From positions 1-64,000 of the forward strand of contig NZ_NPFY01000036.1 of assembly GCF_002259415.1 (NCBI RefSeq): a stretch of 64,000 bases of DNA, written 5' to 3'. Shown one piece after another: positions 28,922 to 37,358 of this stretch (positions are counted from its first letter, which is position 1; every line of letters starts with the position of its first letter). Below the pieces are notes generated by a model. That model was given only the letters and a program-made list of their open reading frames with translations. It made no database searches and was not told where the DNA came from. A program made the position numbers and the translations under genes. The DNA comes from Rhodococcus sp. 14-2470-1b (GTDB lineage: Bacteria > Actinomycetota > Actinomycetes > Mycobacteriales > Mycobacteriaceae).

Positions 28922-29791
28922 TCATGCGATGCGACGCCACCAGTCGTCGTCGACGTCGCCGCTCGCCAGCAGTACGGACGGGCCCCGCAGCGTTGCGCCG
29001 GAATCGTCGATCGACACGGTGACCTCGCCGCCGGGTACACCGACCACGACCTGGCCGGAGTCGAGCCCTTCGTACGACAGCGCCGCGGCCGCGGCCGCGA
29101 CCGTGCCGGTACCGCACGAGCGCGTCTCCCCCACACCACGTTCGAACACGCGCATGTCCACCCGGCCGAACTGCAGGCGGGTGAGGATTTCCACGTTCGC
29201 GCCCGCGGTGAAGAAGTCACCGTCCAGTTCGGGTGCCGACGAGAAGTCCATCCCGTCGAGCGCGGTGACGTCCAGGTCGGGGTCCACGCACGCGAGGTGC
29301 GGGTTGCCGACGTCGATACCGATGCCCTCGAAGCGGCGGCCCCCCAGTACTGCAGCACTCGACCCCATCAGATGCACGTCGCCCATCTCGACGGTGACGT
29401 CGGCGGTGGTGTCGTCGAAGCGATGGACCGTGACCGGCCTGGCTCCCGCTCGTGAACCGACGACGAATCGATCCTCGGTCTCGAGCCCGGTGGCCCGCAG
29501 GTAGTGGGCGAACACCCGCACCCCGTTGCCGCACATCTCGGCGATGCTGCCGTCACCGTTGCGGTAGTCCATGAACCAGTCCTCGGCGGACACACCCGCA
29601 GGCAGGCGATCCAGCACACCTGCGTCACGCAACTGCCCTGCCCGTGCAACGCGCAGCACTCCGTCGGCACCGAGACCGCGACGACGGTCGCACAGAGCGG
29701 CGACCCGGGGCCGAAGTAGCTCGATCTGGACGTTCGGATCCTGCAGCACGACGAAGTCGTTCTGCGTTCCGTGACCTTTCGCGAAGTGCAT
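28922..29791 (-). CDS. dapF: Diaminopimelate epimerase
   Basis: The 289-residue enzyme converts LL- to meso-diaminopimelate for peptidoglycan and lysine synthesis. The two catalytic cysteines are Cys87 in MCGNGVRVF and Cys226 in SCGTGTVAAA. The N-terminus MHFAKGHGTQNDF is typical of actinobacterial DapF. The ATG at 29791 has TAGACT seven bases upstream, so a leaderless transcript starting within the miaA-dapF gap is possible in addition to read-through. dapA lies elsewhere in the window, at 57.5 kb. Confidence 0.95.
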   Translation of the reverse strand: MHFAKGHGTQNDFVVLQDPNVQIELLRPRVAALCDRRRGLGADGVLRVARAGQLRDAGVLDRLPAGVSAEDWFMDYRNGDGSIAEMCGNGVRVFAHYLRATGLETEDRFVVGSRAGARPVTVHRFDDTTADVTVEMGDVHLMGSSAAVLGGRRFEGIGIDVGNPHLACVDPDLDVTALDGMDFSSAPELDGDFFTAGANVEILTRLQFGRVDMRVFERGVGETRSCGTGTVAAAAAALSYEGLDSGQVVVGVPGGEVTVSIDDSGATLRGPSVLLASGDVDDDWWRRIA

Positions 29792-29798
29792 GACCGGA

Positions 29799-29804
29799 AG
29801 TCTA
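29799..29804 (-). promoter_or_regulatory. -10 hexamer TAGACT of dapF
   Basis: TAGACT is 7 nt before the dapF ATG, in the short gap after miaA. The hexamer and spacing are identical to those of oxyR. Confidence 0.5.
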
Positions 29805-29810
29805 TCCGCG

Positions 29811-30728
29811 CTACAGCGCCTCGAGCGCGGACGCCAGCAGGGACGGGTTCGCACCGTCGAGCCAATGCACCCGTGGGTCGCGCCGGAACCACGAGCGCTG
29901 TCGACGTACGTATCGGCGGGTGCCGATGAACGTGCGTTCACGTGCGTGGTCGAGGTCGCTCGTGCCGTCGAGAAACGCCAGGACCTGCGCGTAACCGATC
30001 GCGCGCGAGGCGGTGACACCGTCCTTCAAACCGACGTCGATCAGCGCGCGCACCTCGTCGACGAGGCCCGCGGAGAACATCAGATCGGTACGACGCGCGA
30101 TCCGCTCGTCCAGTTCGGTGGTCTCCCGGTCGACGCCGAGCAAGCGCGTTCCCCAGCGGGGCTCGCCGATGGTCGGTGCCGACGCCGCGAACGGTGCTCC
30201 GGTGATCTCGACGACCTCGAGTGCCCGCACCATGCGTCGACCGTCCGTGGCAAGGATCGACGCCGCGGCCTCCGGATCCTTCAGCGCGAGCTCACGGTGG
30301 ACCGCCTCGGTACCTCCGTCGGCCAACACCTTCTCCCATTTGGCGCGGACATCGGGATCGGTTGCGGGAAAGGACCACTCGTCGAGCAGAGATTGCACGT
30401 ACATCATCGACCCACCCACGATGAGGGGGACCTTGCCGCGCGCGATGATGTCCTCGACGTCACGTACCGCCGCGCTCTGATAGTTCGCCACCGTCGCGGT
30501 CTCGGTCACGTCGAGGACGTCCAACCGGTGATGCGGAATTCCGCGACGATCGTCCAGCGCCAGCTTGGCGGTGCCGATGTCCATGCCGCGGTACTGCTGC
30601 ATCGCATCGATGTTGACGACCTCGCCGCCGAGCGTTTCCGCAAGATCGAGACCCAGATCGGACTTACCCGTTGCCGTCGGCCCGATCACGGCGATCGGCC
30701 GCATGCTCTCGCTCGATACGTCGGTCAT
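29811..30728 (-). CDS. miaA: tRNA dimethylallyltransferase
   Basis: A 305-residue enzyme adding dimethylallyl to the N6 of A37 in tRNAs that read UNN codons. The P-loop is GPTATGKS (16-23), DAMQQYRGMDIGTAK is the substrate segment, and the GGSMMYVQSLL motif follows. MiaB, which then thiomethylates the base, is encoded at 33.9-35.4 kb. The ATG at 30728 overlaps the upstream gene's stop by four bases; Met9 is an alternative start. Confidence 0.95.
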   Translation of the reverse strand: MTDVSSESMRPIAVIGPTATGKSDLGLDLAETLGGEVVNIDAMQQYRGMDIGTAKLALDDRRGIPHHRLDVLDVTETATVANYQSAAVRDVEDIIARGKVPLIVGGSMMYVQSLLDEWSFPATDPDVRAKWEKVLADGGTEAVHRELALKDPEAAASILATDGRRMVRALEVVEITGAPFAASAPTIGEPRWGTRLLGVDRETTELDERIARRTDLMFSAGLVDEVRALIDVGLKDGVTASRAIGYAQVLAFLDGTSDLDHARERTFIGTRRYVRRQRSWFRRDPRVHWLDGANPSLLASALEAL

Positions 30729-31489
30729 CGTGCGAGGGTCCAGGTGCCGACGAAGTAACCGACCCCGTACGGAGCACCCCGGTAGAGCGTGCGTACATCG
30801 ACGACGTCGTCACCGACGACACCGGCTGCGGTTTGCCAGGCAGCCAATCCGCCGACCCCGACCTCGCCGCAGAGCACGGGGTCGAGCCGGGTCAATGCTC
30901 CTGTATCGGCTGCGGCAAGAGCGTCGTCGATGTCACGCTGAACCGACTCGGCTCGATCGTCGTAGGAACCAGGTGCCTTGGGAGTCAATGTGGTCGCACC
31001 GTCGGCGACGACCAACAGCCCCCAATCGGTCCCCCGCCCGTCGATCTCGGTTCTCAGGTTCGCCCCGAATCGCCGGTGATCGTTCGCAACGCCACGATCT
31101 GCGACCAGCTCGACGTCGACCGCGATCTCGCTCGATCCCTCCCCCGCCGACGCCTGCCCCGCCGACACCTGCCCCGCCGACACCTGCCCGCGGAGCCATC
31201 CCGCGATCAGCGCAGGCAACGGCATGGTGGGATCGGACTCGGAGTCACCGTTGGACAGATCGACGCGCACATCGACGCCGTACCCCGTGAACGACCCCGC
31301 GGCGGGGTGCGTGATCCGACGAGCGACGTCGGCCACACCGATCGCCACCCAGGTGTCAGCGACCGATGCGAGGTAGGAGGCAGCGTCGCAGGCAGCCGCG
31401 CGGACGTCGATCGAGTCGGCGGCACCACTTCCCGTCAATTCGGGCACCAGGAGGGGCGGGGACGGCACCAAGGCCACGGCACGTAACAC
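30725..31489 (-). CDS. Extradiol-dioxygenase-fold (LigB-like) actinobacterial protein
   Basis: The 254-residue product corresponds in position and character to Rv2728c, a conserved alanine-rich protein. The pattern LVPSPPLLVPELTG (7-20) and the acidic segments resemble the class III extradiol dioxygenase (LigB) fold, though metal ligands cannot be assigned with confidence. An in-frame QVSAG/QASAG repeat lies near residue 100. The GTG at 31489 (first residues MLRAVALVPSP) is chosen because TAGCGT is eight bases upstream; a TTG three codons earlier is less likely. It is coupled to miaA by an ATGA overlap. Confidence 0.65.
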   Translation of the reverse strand: MLRAVALVPSPPLLVPELTGSGAADSIDVRAAACDAASYLASVADTWVAIGVADVARRITHPAAGSFTGYGVDVRVDLSNGDSESDPTMPLPALIAGWLRGQVSAGQVSAGQASAGEGSSEIAVDVELVADRGVANDHRRFGANLRTEIDGRGTDWGLLVVADGATTLTPKAPGSYDDRAESVQRDIDDALAAADTGALTRLDPVLCGEVGVGGLAAWQTAAGVVGDDVVDVRTLYRGAPYGVGYFVGTWTLAR

Positions 31490-31497
31490 GGGACCCA

Positions 31498-31503
31498 ACG
31501 CTA
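31498..31503 (-). promoter_or_regulatory. -10 hexamer TAGCGT before the LigB-like gene
   Basis: TAGCGT is 8 nt before the GTG at 31489. It would be the head promoter of the LigB-like-miaA-dapF-hflX gene series. Confidence 0.5.
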
Positions 31504-31614
31504 GCCGGTGATGCAGTACCGGGACGACGCGGCAGCGACCGCATGCGAAGACACTCGGCGTCGTAATCGCCGGACGAGCACACCAACCTCGCCCGCACCT
31601 GTTTGAATGGTTCG

Positions 31615-31634
31615 ATCGGTCGATACCGACCGAT
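31615..31634. promoter_or_regulatory. Inverted repeat, possible operator
   Basis: ATCGGTCG-ATAC-CGACCGAT is a perfect 8-4-8 inverted repeat in the 200-bp divergent region, 65 bp before the DUF349 start. The rest of the gap shows no obvious elements. The binding protein is unknown. Confidence 0.4.
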
Positions 31635-31698
31635 GGTGGTGAAGCACTCGATACAGCGCGATACAGGCAGCCGTGACGCGCGGCAGAGATGAGGAACG

Positions 31699-33099
31699 AT
31701 GACCGACACCGACGGCCACACCAGCGGGGAGAACACCCCCGGTGCTCCCAAGCCCGGCGGCCCCAAGCCCGGCGGCCCGAAACCCGGCGGCTCCAAGCCT
31801 GGTAGTCCGAAGCCTGGTGGCGGCCCCAAGCCTCATCCGGTGGCGACGCACGTCACAACCGTGACGCCCGCCCTGGCGGCGCCGAGTGATCCGAGCAAAT
31901 TCGGACGGGTCGACGACGACGGCACGGCGTGGGTCAGGACCGCTGACGGTGAACGACAGATCGGCTCGTGGCAGGCCGGTGACGCGGCCGAGGGTCTAGC
32001 GCATTTCGGTCGCCGGTACGACGATCTGTCCACCGAGATCGCTCTGCTCGAGGCCAGGCTCACCGCCGGTTCCGGGGACGCGAAGAAGACCAAGGCCGCC
32101 GCGGAAGCACTGGCCGAGACACTGCCCACCGCCGCGGTCATCGGCGACCTCGACGCGCTCGCCGAGCGACTGCAACTCGTCGTCGAACACTCCGAGACTG
32201 CCGCCGCCGTTGCGCGCCACGAGAAGGAAGCCGAGCGCGCCGCACACACGGCACGCAAGGAAGAGCTCGCCGCCGAGGCGGAACAGATCGGTACTGAGTC
32301 CACGCAGTGGAAGCACGCAGGAGATCGTCTGCGCGAAATTCTCGACGAGTGGAAGACCATCCGCGGAGTCGACCGCAAGGTCGACGACGCACTGTGGAAG
32401 CGCTACTCCAAAGCTCGCGAGAACTTCAACCGTCGCCGCGGAGCACACTTCGCAGACCTGGACCGAGAGCGCGGGGCTGCGAAAACACGCAAGGAAGAAC
32501 TCGTTGCGCAGGCCGAAGCCCTGTCCTCGTCCACCGAGTGGGGCCCCACAGCGGCAGCGTTCCGGGACCTGCTCACCGAATGGAAAGCCGCCGGACGCGC
32601 ACCCCGCGACGCCGACGACGCACTGTGGAAGAACTTCAAAGCGGCGCAGGACGTGTTCTTCGCAGCACGCAACGCCGCAGCGTCCGAACGTGACGCCGAG
32701 TTCGAGGCGAACGCAGTCGCCAAGGAGGAACTGCTCCAGAAGTACGCCGGCATCGACCCCGGCGCCGACCTCGACGCCGCCCGCGCCTCACTCCGCGATT
32801 TGCAGGAGAAGTGGGACGCACTGGGCAAAGTGCCCAGAGACAAGATGCAGGAACTCGAAGGCAAGCTACGCGCCATCGAGAAATCGGTTCGCGACGCCGT
32901 CGACGCACAGTGGCGTCGGACCGATCCCGAAGCGCTCGCCCGCGCCGCCCAGTTCCGCGAGCGCGTCGAGCAGTTCGAGGAGCAGGCCGCCAAAGCATCC
33001 GCCGCGGGCAAGGAAAAGGACGCCGAACGCGCCCGCGAACAGGCGCAGCAATGGCGCGAATGGGCCGACGCCGCCGAAGGCGCGGTCGGCGAGCTCTAG
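31699..33099 (+). CDS. DUF349 domain-containing coiled-coil protein
   Basis: A 466-residue protein like Rv2731. Residues 15-48 are a low-complexity PKPGG repeat. From about 100 to the end it is mostly charged helix with three DUF349 repeats, recognisable by W-K-x-x-x-DRK/PR-x-x-DDALWK blocks (EWKTIRGVDRKVDDALWKRY, EWKAAGRAPRDADDALWKNF, and a third around KWDALGKVPRDKMQELE). It should form long coiled coils in the cytoplasm. Function is unknown; DUF349 proteins have been linked to envelope or nucleic-acid processes in other bacteria. GAGG precedes the ATG. Confidence 0.85.
   Translation: MTDTDGHTSGENTPGAPKPGGPKPGGPKPGGSKPGSPKPGGGPKPHPVATHVTTVTPALAAPSDPSKFGRVDDDGTAWVRTADGERQIGSWQAGDAAEGLAHFGRRYDDLSTEIALLEARLTAGSGDAKKTKAAAEALAETLPTAAVIGDLDALAERLQLVVEHSETAAAVARHEKEAERAAHTARKEELAAEAEQIGTESTQWKHAGDRLREILDEWKTIRGVDRKVDDALWKRYSKARENFNRRRGAHFADLDRERGAAKTRKEELVAQAEALSSSTEWGPTAAAFRDLLTEWKAAGRAPRDADDALWKNFKAAQDVFFAARNAAASERDAEFEANAVAKEELLQKYAGIDPGADLDAARASLRDLQEKWDALGKVPRDKMQELEGKLRAIEKSVRDAVDAQWRRTDPEALARAAQFRERVEQFEEQAAKASAAGKEKDAERAREQAQQWREWADAAEGAVGEL
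31747..31821. repeat. 15-bp coding repeat, five units (PKPGG)
   Basis: Five in-frame 15-bp units (31747, 31762, 31777, 31792, 31807) of CCCAAGCCCGGCGGC or variants encode the PKPGG repeat of the DUF349 protein. The first two units are identical and the later ones differ at two to five bases. Confidence 0.9.
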
Positions 33100-33124
33100 C
33101 CGTTTCCCGACAGCACGCACCCGC

Positions 33125-33268
33125 CCCGGAGAGCACCCCCGTCCCGGAGCGCACCCCCGTCCCGGAGCGATAGCGCCGTTCGGTCAGTCAGACTGACCGA
33201 ACGGCGCTTTCGCTCCGTTGTGCTTTCGCTCCGCTGTGCTTTCGCTCCGCTGTGCTTTCGCTCCGTTG
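33125..33268. repeat. Composite repeat block with palindromic terminator between convergent genes
   Basis: Three elements abut. First, an 18-bp direct repeat CCCGGAGCGCACCCCCGT (33125, 33143, partial 33161). Second, a palindrome 33164-33216 with perfect 18-bp inner arms (33172-33189 and 33191-33208) and GGAGCGA/TCGCTCC outer arms. Third, four 16-bp direct repeats TGCTTTCGCTCCGCTG (33205, 33221, 33237, 33253). It lies between the DUF349 stop and the convergent membrane gene, so the palindrome probably ends transcription from both sides. Confidence 0.85.
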
Positions 33269-33291
33269 TGTGTTCGCCCGAGTCCCCGCCG

Positions 33292-33900
33292 TCAGCGTTC
33301 GTAGTCGGTCGGACGCCCGAGGATGGGGCCGTCCCAGCGATTGCTTTGCTCCGCTTCGACCGATGCGGCGCGGCGGCGTTCCTGGGCGTCGAGCTGGGCG
33401 GTGGTTTTGTTCCAGACAGCCTTGAGCCAGTGGAACGTCAGGGCGACGACGAGTATCCATCCGAGGATGAGGCCGATTCCGGGGCCGCTGCCGACGGAGT
33501 CGGCGGGAAGGGTCTGACGGGACCAGATGGACAGCATGCCGAAGACCGACGCCACTCCGGATCCGGCCAGTGCGATCCAGGCGAGGGCCCAGATTCGGGT
33601 GACGAGTGCGAGGACGGACATGACGACGGCGAAGACGAGCACAAGCCAGACGTAGATCCGCGAGGGCAGTGCGATGGCGTCGGCGACGGCGGCACCGTTG
33701 CCGGACAGTACGTCGAATCCGTTGACGGCGCCGGTGTGGGGCAGGGCCAGCGACAGCAGCAGAAGCATCACCAGCGAGGCGACGACGACGGCGCGCACGC
33801 CCGGGTCTATCTCCGAGTCGATCTGCTTTTCGGCCCGGTCGTAGTCCGGTGCCCGGTAGTCGTCGGTCGCGTGCTCGGGGTTCTTGTCGGCGTCGGTCAT
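33292..33900 (-). CDS. Conserved membrane protein (Rv2732c-like)
   Basis: A 202-residue protein with four predicted transmembrane helices (roughly residues 36-53, 77-98, 103-123 and 138-157). The N- and C-termini are charged and cytoplasmic; the C-terminus ends with WDGPILGRPTDYER. Gene order next to miaB matches Rv2732c-Rv2733c. The ATG at 33900 overlaps the miaB stop (ATGA), so the two are translationally coupled. Function is unknown. Confidence 0.75.
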   Translation of the reverse strand: MTDADKNPEHATDDYRAPDYDRAEKQIDSEIDPGVRAVVVASLVMLLLLSLALPHTGAVNGFDVLSGNGAAVADAIALPSRIYVWLVLVFAVVMSVLALVTRIWALAWIALAGSGVASVFGMLSIWSRQTLPADSVGSGPGIGLILGWILVVALTFHWLKAVWNKTTAQLDAQERRRAASVEAEQSNRWDGPILGRPTDYER

Positions 33901-35420
33901 AGTGCGCATCCTGTCGTGGCGGGCAACGGGGCGGGGGCACCGATGGACGGCAACCCCAATCCGACGCCGATGGGTGCCGTCTTCGGCACGGTTCCTCGTT
34001 CGTAGGCGTCGCCCGCGGCGGTCCGGCGGTGCGATGCGACGCCTGCGTCGGCGATGAGGTGATAGGGCGCGGCCGCGGTGATGGTGGTTGTCACCACGTC
34101 GCCCGGACGGATTGCGGCGAGCTGTTCGGGTTCGCCGCTGAAGTGCACCAACCGTCCGTCCCGTGCCCGGCCACTCTTGCGATGGGTGGCTGCGTTCTTG
34201 CGGCCTTCACCGGTCGCGACCAGGATCTCCACGTCGGTGCCGATCAGCGCTCGGTTCTCACCGAGGACGATCTCCTCCTGCAGTGCGATCAGGCGGTTGT
34301 ATCGCTCCTGCACCACTTCCTTGGGGATCTGCCCGTCCATGTCCGCGGCCGGTGTGCCCGGCCTCTTGGAGTACTGGAAGGTGTAGGCGTTGGCGAACTT
34401 CGCCCGACGCATGACCTCGAGAGTCTGTTCGAAGTCCTCTTCGGTCTCGCCCGGAAATCCGACGATGATGTCGGTGGTGATCGCCGCGTGAGGCATTGCT
34501 GCACGCACCTTGTCGATGATTCCGAGGAACTTGCTCTGGCGGTAGGACCGGCGCATCGACTTGAGGATCCGGTCCGATCCGGACTGCAGCGGCATGTGCA
34601 GTGTCGGGCAGATATTCGATGTCGACGCCATCGCCTCGATGACGTCGTCCGTGAACTCGGCTGGGTGAGGTGAGGTGAACCGGACACGCTCCAGCCCGTC
34701 GATTGCTCCGCAGGCTTTCAGCAGAGCGGCGAACGCTCCGCGATCCCGGGGCAGTGCCGGATCGGCGAACGACGCGCCGTACGCGTTGACGTTCTGACCG
34801 AGCAGTGTGACTTCGAGGACGCCCTGGTCGACGAGGGCCTGGACTTCGGCGAGGATGTCCCCCGGCCGTCGATCGATTTCCTTGCCACGCAAGGCAGGCA
34901 CGATGCAGAAAGTGCAGGTGTTGTTGCAGCCCACGGAGATCGAGACCCATCCCGCGTACGGGGATTCACGCTTCGCCGGAAGGGTCGACGGGAACGCCTC
35001 GAGCGATTCCAGGATCTCGACCTGGGCTTCGTCGTTGTGTCGTGCGCGCTCGAGGAGGACGGGGAGGGATCCGATGTTGTGGGTGCCGAACACCACATCG
35101 ACCCAGGGAGCTTTCTTGACGACGGTGTCGCGGTCCTTCTGAGCGAGGCATCCACCGACCGCGATCTGCATCCGAGGGTTCCGCCCCTTGGCGGGCCGAA
35201 GCATTCCCAGGTTTCCGTAGAGCTTGTTGTCCGCGTTCTCGCGTACTGCGCACGTGTTGAAAACCACCAAGTCGGCGTCGGTGCCCGAGTCGGCCGGCAC
35301 GTAGCCTGCCTCTTCGAGGAGTCCGGAGAGCCGCTCCGAGTCGTGCACGTTCATCTGGCAACCGTGCGTTCGTACCTCGTAGCTCCGAGCCTCGGACCGT
35401 GTAGCTTCTTCGTTCAACAT
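33897..35420 (-). CDS. miaB: tRNA-2-methylthio-N6-dimethylallyladenosine synthase
   Basis: A 507-residue radical-SAM methylthiotransferase. The UPF0004 domain uses Cys21, Cys57 and Cys91 for the auxiliary cluster; the radical-SAM cluster is C165-x3-C169-x2-C172 in GCNNTCTFCIVP; a TRAM domain lies near the C-terminus. It modifies A37 after MiaA. The ATG at 35420 has no Shine-Dalgarno; a GTG two codons upstream (35426) is five bases from TAGTCT and could be the leaderless start. The C-terminal tail after the TRAM domain is longer than usual and variable. Confidence 0.94.
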   Translation of the reverse strand: MLNEEATRSEARSYEVRTHGCQMNVHDSERLSGLLEEAGYVPADSGTDADLVVFNTCAVRENADNKLYGNLGMLRPAKGRNPRMQIAVGGCLAQKDRDTVVKKAPWVDVVFGTHNIGSLPVLLERARHNDEAQVEILESLEAFPSTLPAKRESPYAGWVSISVGCNNTCTFCIVPALRGKEIDRRPGDILAEVQALVDQGVLEVTLLGQNVNAYGASFADPALPRDRGAFAALLKACGAIDGLERVRFTSPHPAEFTDDVIEAMASTSNICPTLHMPLQSGSDRILKSMRRSYRQSKFLGIIDKVRAAMPHAAITTDIIVGFPGETEEDFEQTLEVMRRAKFANAYTFQYSKRPGTPAADMDGQIPKEVVQERYNRLIALQEEIVLGENRALIGTDVEILVATGEGRKNAATHRKSGRARDGRLVHFSGEPEQLAAIRPGDVVTTTITAAAPYHLIADAGVASHRRTAAGDAYERGTVPKTAPIGVGLGLPSIGAPAPLPATTGCAL

Positions 35421-35589
35421 CGACACACACCAGACTAACAGCGCCGTTCCTCGTGCTCTGCCACGCCGGCGTGCATCGGGCCATGTCACACGTCACTCGG
35501 CACCTGGGGCGATACCGACCATCAGTAAAGTTTCCATTACATAATCCGAATCAGCGGGTGAAAACCGGTGAAGACGAGCAAACTACGAA

Positions 35590-35595
35590 TAGGGT
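35590..35595 (+). promoter_or_regulatory. -10 hexamer TAGGGT of the gluABCD operon
   Basis: TAGGGT lies 8 nt before the ATG at 35604 and supports that start over the GTG at 35568 and the ATG at 35658. The rest of the 183-bp gap to miaB is AT-rich around 35530-35550 but shows no convincing operator. Confidence 0.5.
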
Positions 35596-35603
35596 TCTGC
35601 TCT

Positions 35604-36386
35604 ATGACGCACGCCACCGACGCGCCGGCTTCCGGTGCTCTTGCCGATCGACCCCCCATGATCTCTCTGAAATCGGTAGACAAGCATTTCGGTGATCTGC
35701 ACGTTCTCAAGGACATCAACCTCGAAGTTCCCGCCGGACAGGTCGTCATCGTTCTCGGACCGTCCGGCTCCGGAAAATCGACTCTGTGCCGGACGATCAA
35801 CCGTCTCGAGCCCATCGACTCGGGAACCATCGAGGTCGACGGGTCCGTTCTCCCCGCCGAGGGGAAGGCTCTCGCCGCACTGCGCGCAGACGTAGGGATG
35901 GTTTTCCAATCCTTCAATCTGTTCGCACACAAGACGATCCTCGAAAACGTCATGCTCGCCCCGCAGAAAGTTCGCAAGCTCAAGAAGGACGAGGTGCGCA
36001 AGTCCGCGCAGGCACTCCTCGAACGTGTCGGAATCGCCAACCAGGCCGACAAGTATCCCGCTCAGCTCTCGGGCGGACAACAGCAGCGTGTGGCAATCGC
36101 ACGGTCCCTCGCGATGAACCCCAAAGTGATGTTGTTCGACGAGCCGACCTCCGCACTCGACCCCGAGATGGTCAACGAGGTCCTCGACGTGATGACGTCG
36201 CTCGCGAAGGAAGGCATGACGATGCTCGTCGTCACACACGAGATGGGTTTCGCGCGCAAGGCCGGTGACCGAGTCATCTTCATGGCCGACGGGGCCGTCG
36301 TCGAGGACACCGACCCCGAGACGTTCTTCACCGCACCCGAATCCGATCGCGCCAAGGACTTCCTCGGCAAGATTCTCGGGCACTGA
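35604..36386 (+). CDS. gluA: Glutamate ABC transporter, ATP-binding protein
   Basis: The 260-residue ATPase has Walker A GPSGSGKST (52-60), the Q-loop FQSFNLF, signature LSGGQQQR, Walker B VMLFDEPTSALD and the H-loop in VTHEMGF. It is a polar amino-acid transporter ATPase, first gene of gluABCD. The same operon stands next to recX-recA in Corynebacterium glutamicum, where it imports glutamate. Complex: two GluA, GluC and GluD, with the lipoprotein GluB outside. Confidence 0.92.
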   Translation: MTHATDAPASGALADRPPMISLKSVDKHFGDLHVLKDINLEVPAGQVVIVLGPSGSGKSTLCRTINRLEPIDSGTIEVDGSVLPAEGKALAALRADVGMVFQSFNLFAHKTILENVMLAPQKVRKLKKDEVRKSAQALLERVGIANQADKYPAQLSGGQQQRVAIARSLAMNPKVMLFDEPTSALDPEMVNEVLDVMTSLAKEGMTMLVVTHEMGFARKAGDRVIFMADGAVVEDTDPETFFTAPESDRAKDFLGKILGH

Positions 36387-36448
36387 CAGCCGGTCCACCC
36401 ATACAGCACATACGGTTTCGCACTACCAACCTCTGGAGGAAAACAGTC

Positions 36449-37276
36449 GTGAAAATCAATCGCACGCTCCGCGTCGCAGCAGGAATCGCAGCGCTCGCCG
36501 TCGTGGCTACAGCGTGTGGCGGCAACGAAGAGCGCAGTGTGTCGTCGAGCGCCGAGGACGGCAACCTCATCGTCGGCATCAAGTACGACCAGCCGGGCCT
36601 CGGCCTGCGCAACCCCGACGGCACCTTCAGCGGCTTCGACGTCGAGGTCGCCAAGTACGTTGCCGGTCAACTGGGCGTGTCCGAGGAGAACATCGAGTTC
36701 AAGGAAGCTCCGTCTGCTCAGCGCGAGACGCTGATCCAGAACGGCGAGGTCGACTACGTCGTCGCCACGTACTCGATCACCGATACCCGCAAGGAGAAGG
36801 TCGGTTTCGCCGGACCGTACTTCGTTGCAGGACAGTCGCTGCTCGTCACGGACGCCAACACCGACATCACCGGTCCGGCATCGCTCGAGGGCAAGCGCCT
36901 GTGCTCGGTGTCCGGGTCCACCCCCGCACAGAACATCGCCGACGAGTACCCCGGCGTTCAACTGCAGAACTACGACACCTACTCCGCCTGCGTCGAGGGT
37001 CTGCGCAACGGTGCGATCGACGCCGTCACCACCGACGACATCATTCTCGCCGGTTACGCTGCCCAGTACCCGGGTGAGCTGAAGGTCGTCGGCGAGCCGT
37101 TCACGACGGAGAACTACGGCATCGGCCTGGCCAAGGATGACACCGAAGGCCGCAACCAGATCAACGACGCCATCGAAGAGATGATCTCGAGCGGCGCATG
37201 GGAGCAGGCGTTCAACGACACCGTCGGTGCGTCGGGGTACACGCTCCCGGCCGAGCCCACCGTCGACCGCTACTGA
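36449..37276 (+). CDS. gluB: Glutamate-binding lipoprotein of the ABC transporter
   Basis: A 275-residue extracytoplasmic solute-binding protein. The lipobox VVATAC places Cys23 as the lipidated residue after a short signal peptide. The family 3 binding-protein signature is GFDVEVAKYVAGQLG. The GTG start is preceded by CTGGAGGAAAA. The gene is followed by a strong hairpin that may protect or attenuate the transcript, as is common after binding-protein genes. Confidence 0.92.
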   Translation: MKINRTLRVAAGIAALAVVATACGGNEERSVSSSAEDGNLIVGIKYDQPGLGLRNPDGTFSGFDVEVAKYVAGQLGVSEENIEFKEAPSAQRETLIQNGEVDYVVATYSITDTRKEKVGFAGPYFVAGQSLLVTDANTDITGPASLEGKRLCSVSGSTPAQNIADEYPGVQLQNYDTYSACVEGLRNGAIDAVTTDDIILAGYAAQYPGELKVVGEPFTTENYGIGLAKDDTEGRNQINDAIEEMISSGAWEQAFNDTVGASGYTLPAEPTVDRY

Positions 37277-37290
37277 CGCACCACCCGTCT

Positions 37291-37322
37291 GCGGGTGCAT
37301 CCGATTCTTCGGATGCACCCGC
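37291..37322 (+). terminator. Intra-operon hairpin after gluB
   Basis: Perfect 14-bp arms GCGGGTGCATCCGA (37291-37304) and TCGGATGCACCCGC (37309-37322) with a 4-nt loop. No U-run follows, so partial termination or 3'-end stabilisation of gluAB mRNA is more likely than full termination. Confidence 0.7.
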
Positions 37323-37358
37323 AGTCGAGTCCGCTCCAGCCGATTGGACACCCCTACC

